A stretch of DNA of 64,000 nucleotides from Rhizophagus irregularis (lineage: Eukaryota; Glomeromycota; Glomeromycetes; Glomerales; Glomeraceae): NCBI RefSeq assembly GCF_026210795.1, contig NC_089445.1:1922001-1986000 (forward strand), in the 5' to 3' direction. The position numbers and the translations under genes were made by a program. Position 1 is the first letter of the stretch, and every line of letters begins with the position of its first letter. This document shows positions 35,416 through 45,900 of the stretch, piece by piece. The notes under the pieces are model-generated. The model did no database searches and was not told the DNA's origin. It worked only from the letters and a program-made list of their open reading frames with translations.

Positions 35416-38400
35416 CTACTCTCTACCATTTGGACATCTTTTCTGATAATGACCTGGTTTTCCACAAAGACCGCATTTTCGTTGTGATCTTGACGTTATA
35501 TCACCATCATTACTTTGTTGAATATTAGTTTGACTTGTAATGCTTACGTATCACACTCCTTCCTGAAATCTCTATAGCACTTTTTATTCTTTTTTTACTT
35601 GGAGCTCCTTAAGGTTGCTTGCCGAAACCTAGGGGTTTAGGCAAGATGGCGTTTCGCCAAAAAGCGAAATTCTGCTGAAACTATATTAAAGTTATATTAA
35701 AAAACTGGCGAAACTTTGGAGAAAGGCAAAACTGCCGAAACTTATTATAAATGCCGAAACTGCCGAAACTCTGCCGAAACTATAATAAATCTATAGTAAA
35801 ATTTTGACGAAACTAATCGTAGGATTTTGAAGAGGTTTAGACAAGCAACCTTAGAGCTCCTCGAATTTTAGTAACATATGGATTTGTAGTTTGATTAATC
35901 AAATTCTCCTGTAAGGAAACAATTTGACTATTACTTTCCACAACTACATTAATAATTTTTGATTCAATACCATCACCATCACGACTCCTTTGCTTATTCA
36001 AAATGAAATCTTTTAATAATTTTACTAATTCAGTATCACTTCCAGTTTCTAATGCAATATTAATTGCAGTTTTAGCAGTTGAAAATGCTACGCCAAAACG
36101 ATTTCTTTGAGGAATAATTCTCTGAGCATTTTCTTTATGACAAGATCCTTGAAGTTGTCTTAGACTTTGAAGAGTAAAATCTACTGTTCGTGATGTTGTA
36201 TTAACTTCAGTAGATGACTCTAATGCTGTAAGTACTGGTGAATTATCAAGAATATCATCTAATTTCATTAAAATTTCATCTTTATACCATCTGATAGGTA
36301 TAATACTAATATGGAATCTTGCAGTACTTGAATAAAGCATTACTCGCCAAAAGTGATGGCAAATAATTCCTTTTGTAATAGATTCTATACACGTACAAAT
36401 ATGAGTCCCATCACTAAAAAGAGCCGCCAGATTTTCTTTACTAGAAATACCTCCTATTCTAATAATTCTCCATACTTCAATAATATTTGACGTATCTATA
36501 CCATCAAGTATAGCCTTCAATGTTATTTGTGGTTCATCTACCACTTCTTCTATGAAATTATCATCAATGGTTTCAGCTTGTAAATTCTATAACAAAAATT
36601 TATGTTAAACTCTATCTCAACTTATTAACAAACTAATTCAACGTGTTATTAAATTACCTCAAATAAGTATGATGTTAACTGTTTTTCATATGTAAAAGAT
36701 TGTGAAATTTGATATCGTTGTAAAGATAATATAAAAGGTGATAAAAATTTCACAATAATTGCATCAACACTTGAAAAAAATTGAGATGAAAGATGTGGTA
36801 ATCCAATTGGTGTATATTTCGCCTTAATATCTGTTAATTGACAGTACTTAAACTCCTCCTGATGTCTTTTATCAATTGTTTCTGCAATATCACAAAGAGT
36901 ACTTGCTGAATTTAAAGACCTTTTAATAATACCATTAAATGATTCTACACTTTGGGTACTTTGTATACCACCATTAAACTGGAATGGCATATAAGCTTTA
37001 GCCCAACTGATTCTATTACCATATAATGCCCCTAAGCATATAAACTGCACCACACTCTGAAATTCATTTATCATAAATGCCCAACGTTGCTCAAATAATT
37101 CTATGCTTAGTACGTTTCTACATGAATAAAAAGCCTTACTGAAAGCATGAAATCTTAATCCTAATTTTGATTTAAGATTCTTAATTATATTTTGCCAAAT
37201 ATGAAATAAACAATAAAAATGTGGCGTTGTAGGAAAAATTTGAGAAGCTGCATTAATTAATCCTGGCTCTGAATCTGTCCAAAATGCTTTTGGCGCAATA
37301 TTATCAGTAGCTTTCATTAAACATTGCAAAATCCATGTGTATGTAGATGCCATTTCGTCTTCCACTAAGGTGCATTTGCTATATTTCGAAATCGTTCATA
37401 GTTGTCTTTTACTATTAACACACTCAAATACATATTGTATTTATTGGTCTTACAAGTATTATCGTTTAATACTACATCAGAAAATCGTTGATATAATTCT
37501 TGTTGAGAGGGAGACATCCAAAAGATGCCTGATAAACGACATTCATTACCAGAATGTCTAATATAAATCTTCAAACGTGGGTCTTGAATCATTTTTTCTA
37601 AAAGTACATTAAGAAATAAAACTGAGTCCAGTTTTTCATCTCTATTACTTTGACGCAATTTATAAATTGCATTATAAACGTCTTGCTTGTGAAATACATG
37701 TTCTGGATACTTTTTTTTAAGTATCTCTAATTGTGTAATTGGCGCAACCTTACAATCTGAAAAAAACTTTAAATCTTGAATCATTTCACTATCAAGACGT
37801 CTATATCTAGCAATAATATGAGATATTTGTGCAGGATTTACCTCATGATTATGCACATCTTTTAATGTTGTGCACCCTATTTGATGTGCAGATTTAGGAA
37901 ATGTAAAGTTAACATGCCATTCACAATTGGTTTTAATCGTACCATGTAACCGATGTAATTTTTGATCCATGAATTTTCTAGGTTCATAATTACCACTTGA
38001 TGAACAACGAAATGATTTACGTCTGATAATAGTTGAATCATTAGGATCTTTATCATTACGGAAAATTTGATATCCAAAACCACGTTCTAAGCAATATTGA
38101 TGCATAAATGTATCAACTAATAACCAATCATCAAAAGAATCTCCTACAGCCAAATTATATTGATAATTACTATTACCAAAAGATGGTTCTAAAGGTAACG
38201 AAGTTTCTATATCTGTAAAATTATCATCTGAAGTTAAAAGTGGTTCAACAGGTGATACAAATGGTAATACAGGTGATACAGATAGTGGCTCAGAAAGTTC
38301 CAAAGATGATGGCAAAAAGTTTATATTAAAAGGTTCGGAATATAGTGAAAGGTTTATATTGGTAAAATTATCATTAAAAGGTTCAGAATATGTTGAAATA

Positions 38401-38459
38401 AAAGCACTTGTCTCATAATTATTATTATGATAATCAGAACAAAAAGCATTAAATTCCAT
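35416..38459 (-). pseudogene. MULE transposase (FAR1-like DNA-binding, DDE, SWIM, zinc knuckle), nearly intact
   Basis: The ATG at 38459 opens a Ser/Pro/Asn-rich N-terminus. A FAR1/WRKY-GCM1-like DNA-binding domain follows (GFGYQIFRNDKDPND, RKSFRCSSSG, CEWHVNF, KDVHNHEVN; about residues 125-220). The DDE core has LNDNTCKTNKYNMYL, then a 1-nt frameshift near 37365, then AFWTDSEPGLINAASQIFP and FHIWQNI. A short intron lies at about 36652-36586. The next exon gives a SWIM finger (HICTCIESITKGIICHHF). The C-terminus is split by the 244-bp MITE, after which TKIRG continues as APSKKRIKS, with a further frameshift before a CGLCGKPGHYQKRC zinc knuckle and TAG at 35416. Few lesions: a recent arrival. 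Confidence 0.85.
35610..35853. mobile_element. 244-bp hAT-type MITE, copy A (in MULE transposase)
   Basis: TIRs TAAGGTTGCTTG...CAAGCAACCTTA with a perfect 8-bp duplication GAGCTCCT (35602-35609, 35854-35861). It is almost identical to copies B and C. Removing it restores the transposase frame. Confidence 0.95.
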
Positions 38460-39773
38460 ATTATTATTAAAGAAACTAACTATTCAAAGTTATTTATTAT
38501 TAAGAAAGAAGGATTTTCTTTAAAAAAATAACAAAATGAGAAAAGTGGCGTCTTGGTATATTCAGGGGAAAACATTTTAAAAAATTATGAAAATCAAGGT
38601 GAAATTCACCTACGGTGAATTTTACCATAAAATTTATTAAATTTATGCATAATGCAAATCATAGCAAAATTCATCCTGGTGAAATTCACCGGAGGTGAAT
38701 GTAAAATTAATCCTAAATAAAATACAATTTTATGAATTAATGTTCAGTATAAAAATGCTATCTGAAACTTATGCGAAACTTAACCGAAATTTAGACGAGT
38801 GGCAGTCTGAGTGGTAACACTCGATAAAAACTTTCAGTTAAAAGATTTGTTCAACTTCGACTGGATTTCAGCCATAATTCGGGCCAAATTTGCCTATACG
38901 AAACCTGGCCAAATTGGACTATTTCGACTAGTGTGCATGAATTTTATTTTCCAAGAATTTTTATATATTTAGTAAGGCGATAAGTTCTAGGTCTTTTCAT
39001 TTTTTAAAGACGCGAAAATATAAATCAGTTATCAACGTCTCATGGTTTAACTACAAATATTTTAATCACAAAATCACAAATATGATTGCCAATTTTAGTA
39101 ATAAACAAATTGGAAGCTTCCATTGGAAGATCTAATAACTATGTTCAATTTCCAATTGATTTTGATTGAAAGCTTCCAGTGCACATGAAATATTAGAAGA
39201 TCGGCATCTTCCGATAATTCCAATTTTTTCCAATGGAACTTTCAATTCCAACAAAATGTTATTAGAAGTTTCCAAGAACATCACTGCTTTAGGCCATTTC
39301 TTTCTTGTAGCGGTCTGCACCTGAGATTCAAACGACTCTAACATGTCTAATAATCAGAACAACTTAAATAATAATGAAACCGGTAACCATAATGTCGATA
39401 ATGTTCAAGAAGATACCTTGGAAGACTTCGACTCAAACACTTGGATTGCCCCCAGTGAAATGCAACAGTTACCCACAAAAATATACAAAGGGAATTTACT
39501 TACTCCAACAGTTCGCAAAACTATTCTTCAAACAGAACCTAAAAATAAAGAAATATCATTTGACCTGCCTATTATGGATAAAAAATTATGAACCTCTATG
39601 CCTTGTAATGCAAAGGACCAAAATACCAATCTTAGACGTGCTGTTTACTGATTTTTATCAGTTATTAGACTGACAGATAATATTTTACAGCTCGTTTATG
39701 CTTCAAAACTTGAAGATACTACCTCTGAGCAGTTTCAGGCATGGGTACAATTGGAACAGACTGTCCTCAATAC

Positions 39774-40642
39774 TAGAGATGCAATCCGGATGAAATTTTA
39801 CAATCCGTGATCTGCACGGATCAATCCGGATTATCATAGGATTAAATCTGGATAATCCGGATTAACTTCAAATTTTTGGGTATCTCGGCATCCAATGATT
39901 ATATAGAGATGCACTATAGCTCGTTCGAATCGTTGCATTGAGACAATTCGAATGAGCTATAGTACATCTCTGTACGATCACTGGATGCCGAGATAATTGG
40001 CAAAATGTGAAACATCAGCATTTTTATTTACGATCATGCAAAATTTTACGTTTTGCCGAATATCTCGGCATCTAGTGATCGTACAGAGATGCACAAAAGC
40101 TCATTCGAATCGTCTCAATGCAACAATTCGAATGAGCTATTGTGCATCCCTGTACGATCGTTGGATGCCGAGATATTCGGCAAACCGCCAAAAATCAGTA
40201 GTATCGTAAATAAAAAATGCCGATTTTTGACGTTTTGCTGAATATCTCGGCATCCAACGATCGTACAGGGATGCACTATAGCTCATTCGATTCGTTGCAT
40301 TGAGACGGTTTGAATGAGCTATAGTACATCTCTGTACGATCACTGGATGCCGAGATATTCGGCAAAGCGTAAAATTTTGCATAATCGTAAAATGAAATTG
40401 CTAATGTTTGACATTTTGCCGAATATCTCGGCATCCAGTGATCGTACAGAGATGCACAATAGCTCATTCAAATCGTCTCATTACGACGATTCGAATGAGC
40501 TATTGTGCATCTCTGTACGATCATTGGATGCTGTTTCGAATTAAAACGGATATCCTTAATCCATCCAGATGCATCCATTATCTGTTCGGATCGGATGGAT
40601 TGGCGGATGATCCGAATTTTCAGATTTCAGATCGCATCTCTA
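39774..40642. mobile_element. 869-bp hAT-type non-autonomous element in DIRS gag
   Basis: The left end TAGAGATGCAATC and right end (inverse TAGAGATGCGATC) are flanked by a perfect 8-bp duplication CTCAATAC (39766-39773, 40643-40650). It has no coding sequence, and its interior is the palindrome array. Excision with one CTCAATAC rejoins the gag frame. Confidence 0.93.
39880..40531. repeat. Four ~125-bp near-perfect palindromes, ~180-bp period
   Basis: Palindromes at about 39882-40010, 40062-40185, 40242-40365 and 40422-40531 each read TATCTCGGCATCC, AGTGATCGTACAGAGATGCAC, AGCTCATTCGAATCGT and back. They are separated by ~50-nt spacers holding AAAATG...CATTTT words. All overlapping short reading frames here are palindrome artefacts. 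Confidence 0.88.
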
Positions 40643-42584
40643 CTCAATACACGGTCATTGGCTTTAGATGCCTTTCATTCATCAATAATTTACGCCAAGA
40701 GCAAGCAATCAAGGTGACTATTTTCCTGAATTACCACAAACCTTCCGATAAAGTCAAAGTATTTAGAGAGGAACTTTACCAAACAATTAAAGCTGAAAAT
40801 GAATCAAACAGACTCCTTAATGATGCCGCTTTTCAGAAGAAAAGATCTTATCAAAATAAGCAGAATTAATCATCATTCAATATTAACTACAAAACTTCAC
40901 AGAAACAGTCAAGTTATAACAGAAAGTATAAGAACAATAATAATTCCTAAAGAGGAAAATCACAGAAGTTGGAAAACTTCAATCAAGGTGGACAGTCACT
41001 CCGCCAGAGTTAAATCATATCACTTTCCCTACAAAGATTGCTGGAAGACTGACACAATTCAGACATTAATAAAGAACCTCGTACTTCGGACATCCCAAAG
41101 AGCAACCGAACTCGTATCACAAGGATACTTTCCAGAATGGCTACATCCACTGCCATTAGATATTGTTCCGTTATCCTACAAAGATCACAACAATTTGAAT
41201 CTAACAGAATTTTCTCAAGAAATACAGAAACTTCTAGATTCAGGTGCGATCTGAGAACTAGACCCACAGACACCTTGTTTTATTTCAAATATTTTTATAG
41301 TTTCGAAAAAAATGGGAAAGCTCAGACCTGTTATCGATCTTCACAATCTCAACCAATATGTTACCTATCAACACTTCAAAATGAAGAATTTAGATTTAAT
41401 CAAGTTATTAGTAAGACAAAATAACTACATAGTTACGTTAGATTTAAATCAGGCGTTTTACTGACTCTACAGCGAATCACAATATCCATATTTTACTTTC
41501 AATTTTTAAGAGAAACAATACTATTTTACATGTCTACCTTTTGGCTTAATGACAAGTTCTCGAATCTTTACGAAGATTCTGAAACCGATTATAAAGATGG
41601 CGAGAGCAAAGAGGGATACAGGTAGTAGCTTACCTTAACGTCTTGTCATGAAGTAGAATTGAAAAGCGATTAGAAAAAGCAAAGTGACTAATCAATCAGC
41701 TACAAATACATGATTTTACAATAAACGAAAAGAAATCTTGGCTCACACCTTGTCAAAGGATAGACTTTCTAGGCTTCCAGATAAATTCAAAATCAATGAG
41801 CCTGAAACTTTCAAGACAAATGTATTATTATCAGGTAAAAAGCAAAGATCATTCAAGACTACTGGGGTCACTAAAAAAATTTCTAATCAAGCAACCAATT
41901 CTGACAATTCTGAAAATATGGATGACTCAGAACTTTCTAGCAGACAAATCCAACACCTTATATGTGAGAAATGCTTTGAAGAGATTTCTATAAAATTTAC
42001 GAAAAATATGTCTTTTTGTCATGTAAACATGCTATGCACTATAACTGCCCTATAAAAAATATGTATACGGTTTTTATACTGTATATATGTATTTTTGATA
42101 CAGTTCGCATTTTTATATACGGCATATCATAAGTATAATGTATTATGTATACCGTTCGCAAAATGTGTTTAGTAAAAAATACAATAAAATATACGGTAAA
42201 CATACTGTATGATATGGTATATTAAATTCATACGTCTATAACATATACCATTTCTACTGTATATCAGTATTTTGTATACAGTTTACAAAAATATTGTAAA
42301 TGAATATGTATTATTTTACAGTATATTAAAATTTATATGTTTATAACGTATTTTCTACAAATATATACAGGTCAAATAAATAAAAATCAGATTTTTGCTT
42401 TTTTTAATATAGTTGTCTGATTTTTTAGCAATTTTAATATAATATTTCTGATTTTAATAAATATTTTTGATTTTAATATAATATTTCTGATTTTTAACAT
42501 GAAATTGCCGATTTTTGGCTATTTGTAATAGGATTTTTTGATTTTAATATAAAATTTCTGATTTTAATATATAACATGTGATTA

Positions 42585-43681
42585 GGACCCTGAACAATAT
42601 ATATATAGGTCAGATAAAAAATTCAAAATTTACTAAGGTCAATAAGCAAATATTTTTCATGTCTGCTAAGCAAACTTTTATCTAACCCATAAATTTTTTA
42701 CACTGCTAAGCAATTTATTTTATAATATATATATATTTATATATAATTTTTTTTATAAAATATGTATATAAAAAAAACTAAAAAACAAAAATTTTTGAAA
42801 TAATGTATGGATAAAGCTATTATTATTTTTTTGTAATATTACAACTTATAAATGTTTCTTATTAATATTTTCGTATATCTGTTCTGTGACTTCAGAGCGT
42901 AATTTAGGTACTTTAGTTAAAGGAATCATTCAAAACCTTTTTAAGTAAAGTTATTCAGCAGGTTCGAATCTATTTATATATAAATTTTTATTATGATTGA
43001 ATAGATATTTATGGATTTATTCATATTTTATGTAACGCCACCAATACGTGTAATTTTTATTTTTAAAATTTACTGTAAAATTTGTCAAAAAAAATATTTT
43101 TAAAAAATTTTCTAAGTAAAAATGAAATAACTTTTGTTGATTATTATAAAAATTATAGTGTAAAATTATAAAAAAACAGAAAAACACTTATTTTTCCCTT
43201 CCCATCCATCCGTTACTCTCATTTTCAATATATATTTTTTAACTGTTATACAGACACGTATATGATTTATAATTTTAATGTTATGCGGATGTGTATTTGT
43301 TTTATCAAAAACACATTACACAATCACGTCTAAAAATGTTTCCTGTATTACGTATACAATTAACTTATTCTTTGTATTAAAAATAGTAAATTTTTTTTAC
43401 ACAAACATGTTTATAACTTTGTTTACATATTTTATTAAATTTTTTTAATGTGAAAAATGTAAATATATATTATATTATATATATATATTAAAAAAATCTA
43501 TCCTGCTACACAAATATATATCTGACTATTAATAATTTAGTACTTTGCTACGCATAATTATATCTGACTATTTAAAAATTATGTTATTAAATAAGCAATA
43601 ATAAATCTCACATAGGAAAAATTTTTATATATTGGTTAAGCAAACTCAAAACCTACCTTTATATATATTGTTCAGGGTTTT
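42585..43681. mobile_element. 1.1-kb non-autonomous TIR element (CCCTGAAC family)
   Basis: Flanked by a 9-bp duplication ATGTGATTA (42576-42584, 43682-43690). The termini share ACCCTGAACAATATATATA. It is AT-rich and non-coding. The 52354-52784 element has related ends (ACCCTGGACAATTATA). Confidence 0.75.
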
Positions 43682-43899
43682 ATGTGATTATGTATTATAG
43701 TTTAATATTTATTTATTAACTTAGATTTTTTTTTTATTTTAGTTATAATTATTTTTTTGCCTCAAAAACTTTACTAAAATACTTTTTAAATACTTTATAA
43801 AATAGAATTAAAATTTTTTCTTAAATATAAACACATTTAAATTAAATAACTTATAATTTAAAATATAAATAAATATTATATTTTTTTTACACATATTTC

Positions 43900-45440
43900 A
43901 AAGTATAGTTTGAGCATTTTGGTTAAAGTAAATCTTATTCTTTTAATTAAAAGTAGTTCAGTAAGTTTAAAACTGTTAAGATATTAACCTTCATAAAAGT
44001 ACAGTTAATATTTTTGAAAGTATAAGACTAGTTTTCTCCCTATGTGATTTAACCCAAGTAACATCACCTACATAAAATTAAATCATGTAGATTAGTTAAG
44101 GTTAGAGTTAGGGTTAGGGATTGGGTTAGGGGATTAAGATTAGGGTTAGGATTAGGGTTAGGATTAGGATTATGGTTAGGGGTTAGAATTAGGATAAGGT
44201 TTGGGTTCGCTGGAGTTATTAAATTTGATGATGTCATTTTAAAAATAAAATTTCCAGTTATAAAAGTTATAAATTTTATTTTTTAGTACAGGTGATGTCA
44301 CCTAGGTGACATCTCCCAGAGAGAAAGTTAGCAAAATTCTTTTTGGAATTATTTACATTTTTTATATAATACAGTAGTATTAAATTACAAATTTTTTTAC
44401 CTTCAGAACGTATTTTGAGATCTTTAGCCAAAGTAAATCAACTTCTTATATTAATTGTAAGTTGTTTGGCAGGTTAAAATCTACTTGGATATTAATTTTC
44501 ACGAAGGTACAATTAATACTTAATGAGTTATTCACAATTTTCACAATGGTACTCATTTACAAATTTTATTTTTTTCTGTTTTATCATTTCAGAGCGTATT
44601 TTGAGCACTTCAGTCAAAGTAAATCGACTGCTTTTATTAATTGAAAGTTGTTCAGCAGGTCAAAATCTACTTGGATATTAATTTTTACGAAGGTACAGTT
44701 AATACTTGATGTGTTATTCATGATTTTCATAATGGTACTCATTTACGAATTTTATTTTTTCTATTTTGTCACTTCAGAGCATATTTTAAGCACTTTAGCC
44801 AAAGTAAATCGACTTCTTATATTAATTGAAAGTTATTCAGCAGGTCAAAATCTACTTGAATATTAATTTTTACAGATGTACAGTCAATAGATAATATGTT
44901 ATTCACGATTTTCATAATAGTACTCATTCACGAATTTTATTTTTTTGTGTTTTGACACTTTGAGCACTTTATCCAAAATAAACCAACTTCTTATATTAAT
45001 TGAAAGTTGTTTAGCATGTCAAAATCTACTTGAATATTAATTTTCATGAAGGTAGTACAGTTAATACTTGATGAGTTATTTACGATTTTTACAATGGTAC
45101 TCATTCACGAATTTTATTTTTTTTCATTTTATCACTTCAGAGCGTATTTTGAGCACTTTAGCCAAAGCAAATCGACTTCTTATATTAATTGAAAGTTGTT
45201 CAGCATGTCAAAATCTACTTGAATATTAATTTTTACGAAGATACAGTTAATACTTGATGAGTTATTCACAATTTTCGCAATGGTACTCATTTACAAATTT
45301 TATTTTTTTTATTTTGTCATTTCAGAGCATATTTTGAGCACTTTAGCCAAAGCAAATTGACTTCATTTATTAATTTGAAAATTGTTCAGCAGCTTAGAAT
45401 CTACTTGAATATTTATTTTAATGAAGGTACAGTTAATATT
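43900..45440. repeat. ~183-bp tandem repeats, about seven copies
   Basis: Each copy has T-rich DNA ending in TTTCAG, then AGCGTATTTTGAGCACTT, AAAGTAAATCGACTTC, TGAAAGTTGTTCAGCAGGTC, AAAATCTACTTGGATATTAA, and AAGGTACAGTTAATACTTGA. Repeat anchors lie near 43915, 44408, 44590, 44775, 44957, 45136 and 45320. The first two copies are separated by the MITE at 44027-44332. Confidence 0.8.
44027..44332. mobile_element. MITE carrying telomere-like repeats
   Basis: Imperfect ~45-bp inverted ends (CTAGTTTTCTCCC... and inverse CTAACTTTCTCTC..., both with ACATCACCT) enclose a ~110-bp run of TTAGGG and near variants at about 44098-44210. The right end holds the perfect 20-bp palindrome GATGTCACCTAGGTGACATC. 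It is inserted in the 183-bp array. Confidence 0.65.
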
Positions 45441-45900
45441 TGTGGAATTATTAATTTTTTATAATTGTGCGTATTACATTGAATTACAAGTAAATTTATA
45501 TTCTTAAATGTATTTTGTTTAAAATTTAATTATTTAAGATTATTTTTTTATTTAATATTGCTTAATAAAATATTTTTTAAAATTTAATTCAATATTACAA
45601 TATAATTTTTTATAAAAATATATATTTCATAATGTATATACAATTTTTTTGTATAGTGAAAAAACTGAAAAATGTAGTTAAGAATTGGTAATACAGCTGT
45701 AAAAAGTCACAAATCAGACAAATATAGCTAAAATCAGCAATCCAATTTGAATATGCAATTTAAAAATTGGCATATCCAATTTTTGTCAATTCGTACTAAA
45801 AAATCAGCTACAAAAAGCTACAAATCAGACAAATATAGCCAAAAATTGGTTATCTGATTTTTTTGCCAATTTTTATTTATTTGACGTAAGGTTTTCTACA

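Larger units (their letters stand above)
34891..38713. mobile_element. MULE DNA transposon
   Basis: A perfect 9-bp duplication TAAATAAAA (34882-34890 and 38714-38722) flanks TIRs beginning GGATTA that share TCACCGGAGGTGAA and further GGTGAA/TTCACC repeats. A complete set of MULE transposase domains lies inside on the minus strand. It sits within the CACTA-type element, so it is younger than that insertion. Confidence 0.92.
31935..38933. mobile_element. CACTA-type element carrying the splice-signal array
   Basis: The termini CACTGGTCGAAATA and (inverted, right) CACTAGTCGAAATA are flanked by a 3-bp duplication TGC (31932-31934 and 38934-38936), the combination expected of CACTA/CMC elements. 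GGCCAAATTTCG-like subterminal repeats occur at both ends. No CACTA transposase is present. The cargo is the array at 32.1-34.7 kb; a MULE was added later. Removing the element with one TGC rejoins the hAT BED-finger exon in frame. Confidence 0.75.
29266..39000 (-). pseudogene. hAT transposase, split by a 7-kb insertion and degenerate
   Basis: The likely start is at 39000 (MKRPRTYRLTKYIKILGK, then TAA). The coding sequence resumes at 31934 after the insertion: a BED finger (YAVCIACVEKL, then IKNHLKNC), IGIVLAFDGWKNILN near 31290, IVSDNTSAYAAA near 31100, FLLCFAHQCQLAIGD near 30950, TRWNSHYYCFKSL near 30750, the hAT C-terminal dimerisation segment ALKIFGIRVNAALVKRMWSS near 30050-30000, and a C-terminus ending at TAA 29266-29268. 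Stops include TGA at 29437 and 29491 and several TAA/TAG near 30220-30340 and 31170. It is the core gene of the enclosing element but is no longer functional. Confidence 0.85.
29087..39286. mobile_element. hAT transposon, 10.2 kb with nested insertions
   Basis: It is flanked by a perfect 8-bp duplication CTTTAGGC (29079-29086 and 39287-39294). The ends are CAATGATGTTCTTTGGAA and the inverse of CAGTGATGTTCTTGGAAA. It contains a hAT transposase on the minus strand, interrupted by a 7-kb CACTA-type insertion that itself holds further elements. Without that insertion it would be about 3.2 kb. Confidence 0.92.
39343..42046 (+). pseudogene. DIRS-type retroelement gag/RT remnant
   Basis: The gag-like part starts MSNNQNNLNNNETGNH at 39343, shifts frame near 39590, and reads QRTKIPILDVLFTDFYQLL, ILQLVYASKLEDTTSEQF and, across a MITE, TVLNTRSLALDAF and ESNRLLNDAAFQKKRSY to about 40869. 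The RT part gives PLSYKDHNNLNLTEFSQEI, MGKLRPVIDLHNLNQYV (near 41310), HFKMKNLDLIKLL, VTLDLNQAFY and CLPFGLMTSSRIFTKILKP. This PVIDLxxLNQY...HFKM pattern is characteristic of DIRS-like RTs. Many stops and frameshifts (TGA 41252 and 41462, TAA near 41508) make it dead. Neither its ends nor a tyrosine recombinase is visible; the 3' side runs into the next TIR element. Confidence 0.7.
42360..45891. mobile_element. Nested 3.5-kb TIR element
   Basis: A 9-bp duplication TTTTCTACA lies at 42351-42359 and 45892-45900. The ends share GTCAAATAAATAAAAATC and then ATTTTTGC/AATTTTTGGC words. It contains a further MITE, a tandem array and a telomere-like MITE, and no ORF. Confidence 0.6.

Noticed and set aside
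39997-40544. Many overlapping ORFs sharing SYCASLYDRWMPRYSA-like peptides on both strands
   Set aside because: They are translations of the palindromic repeats, identical on both strands because the DNA is self-complementary.
42961-42975. GGTTCGAATC as a tRNA T-arm/B box
   Set aside because: No acceptor, D or anticodon stems can be folded around it.
44098-44210. TTAGGG run as a chromosome end
   Set aside because: It is internal, short and degenerate, and is bracketed by inverted repeats within a tandem array, so it is not a telomere.
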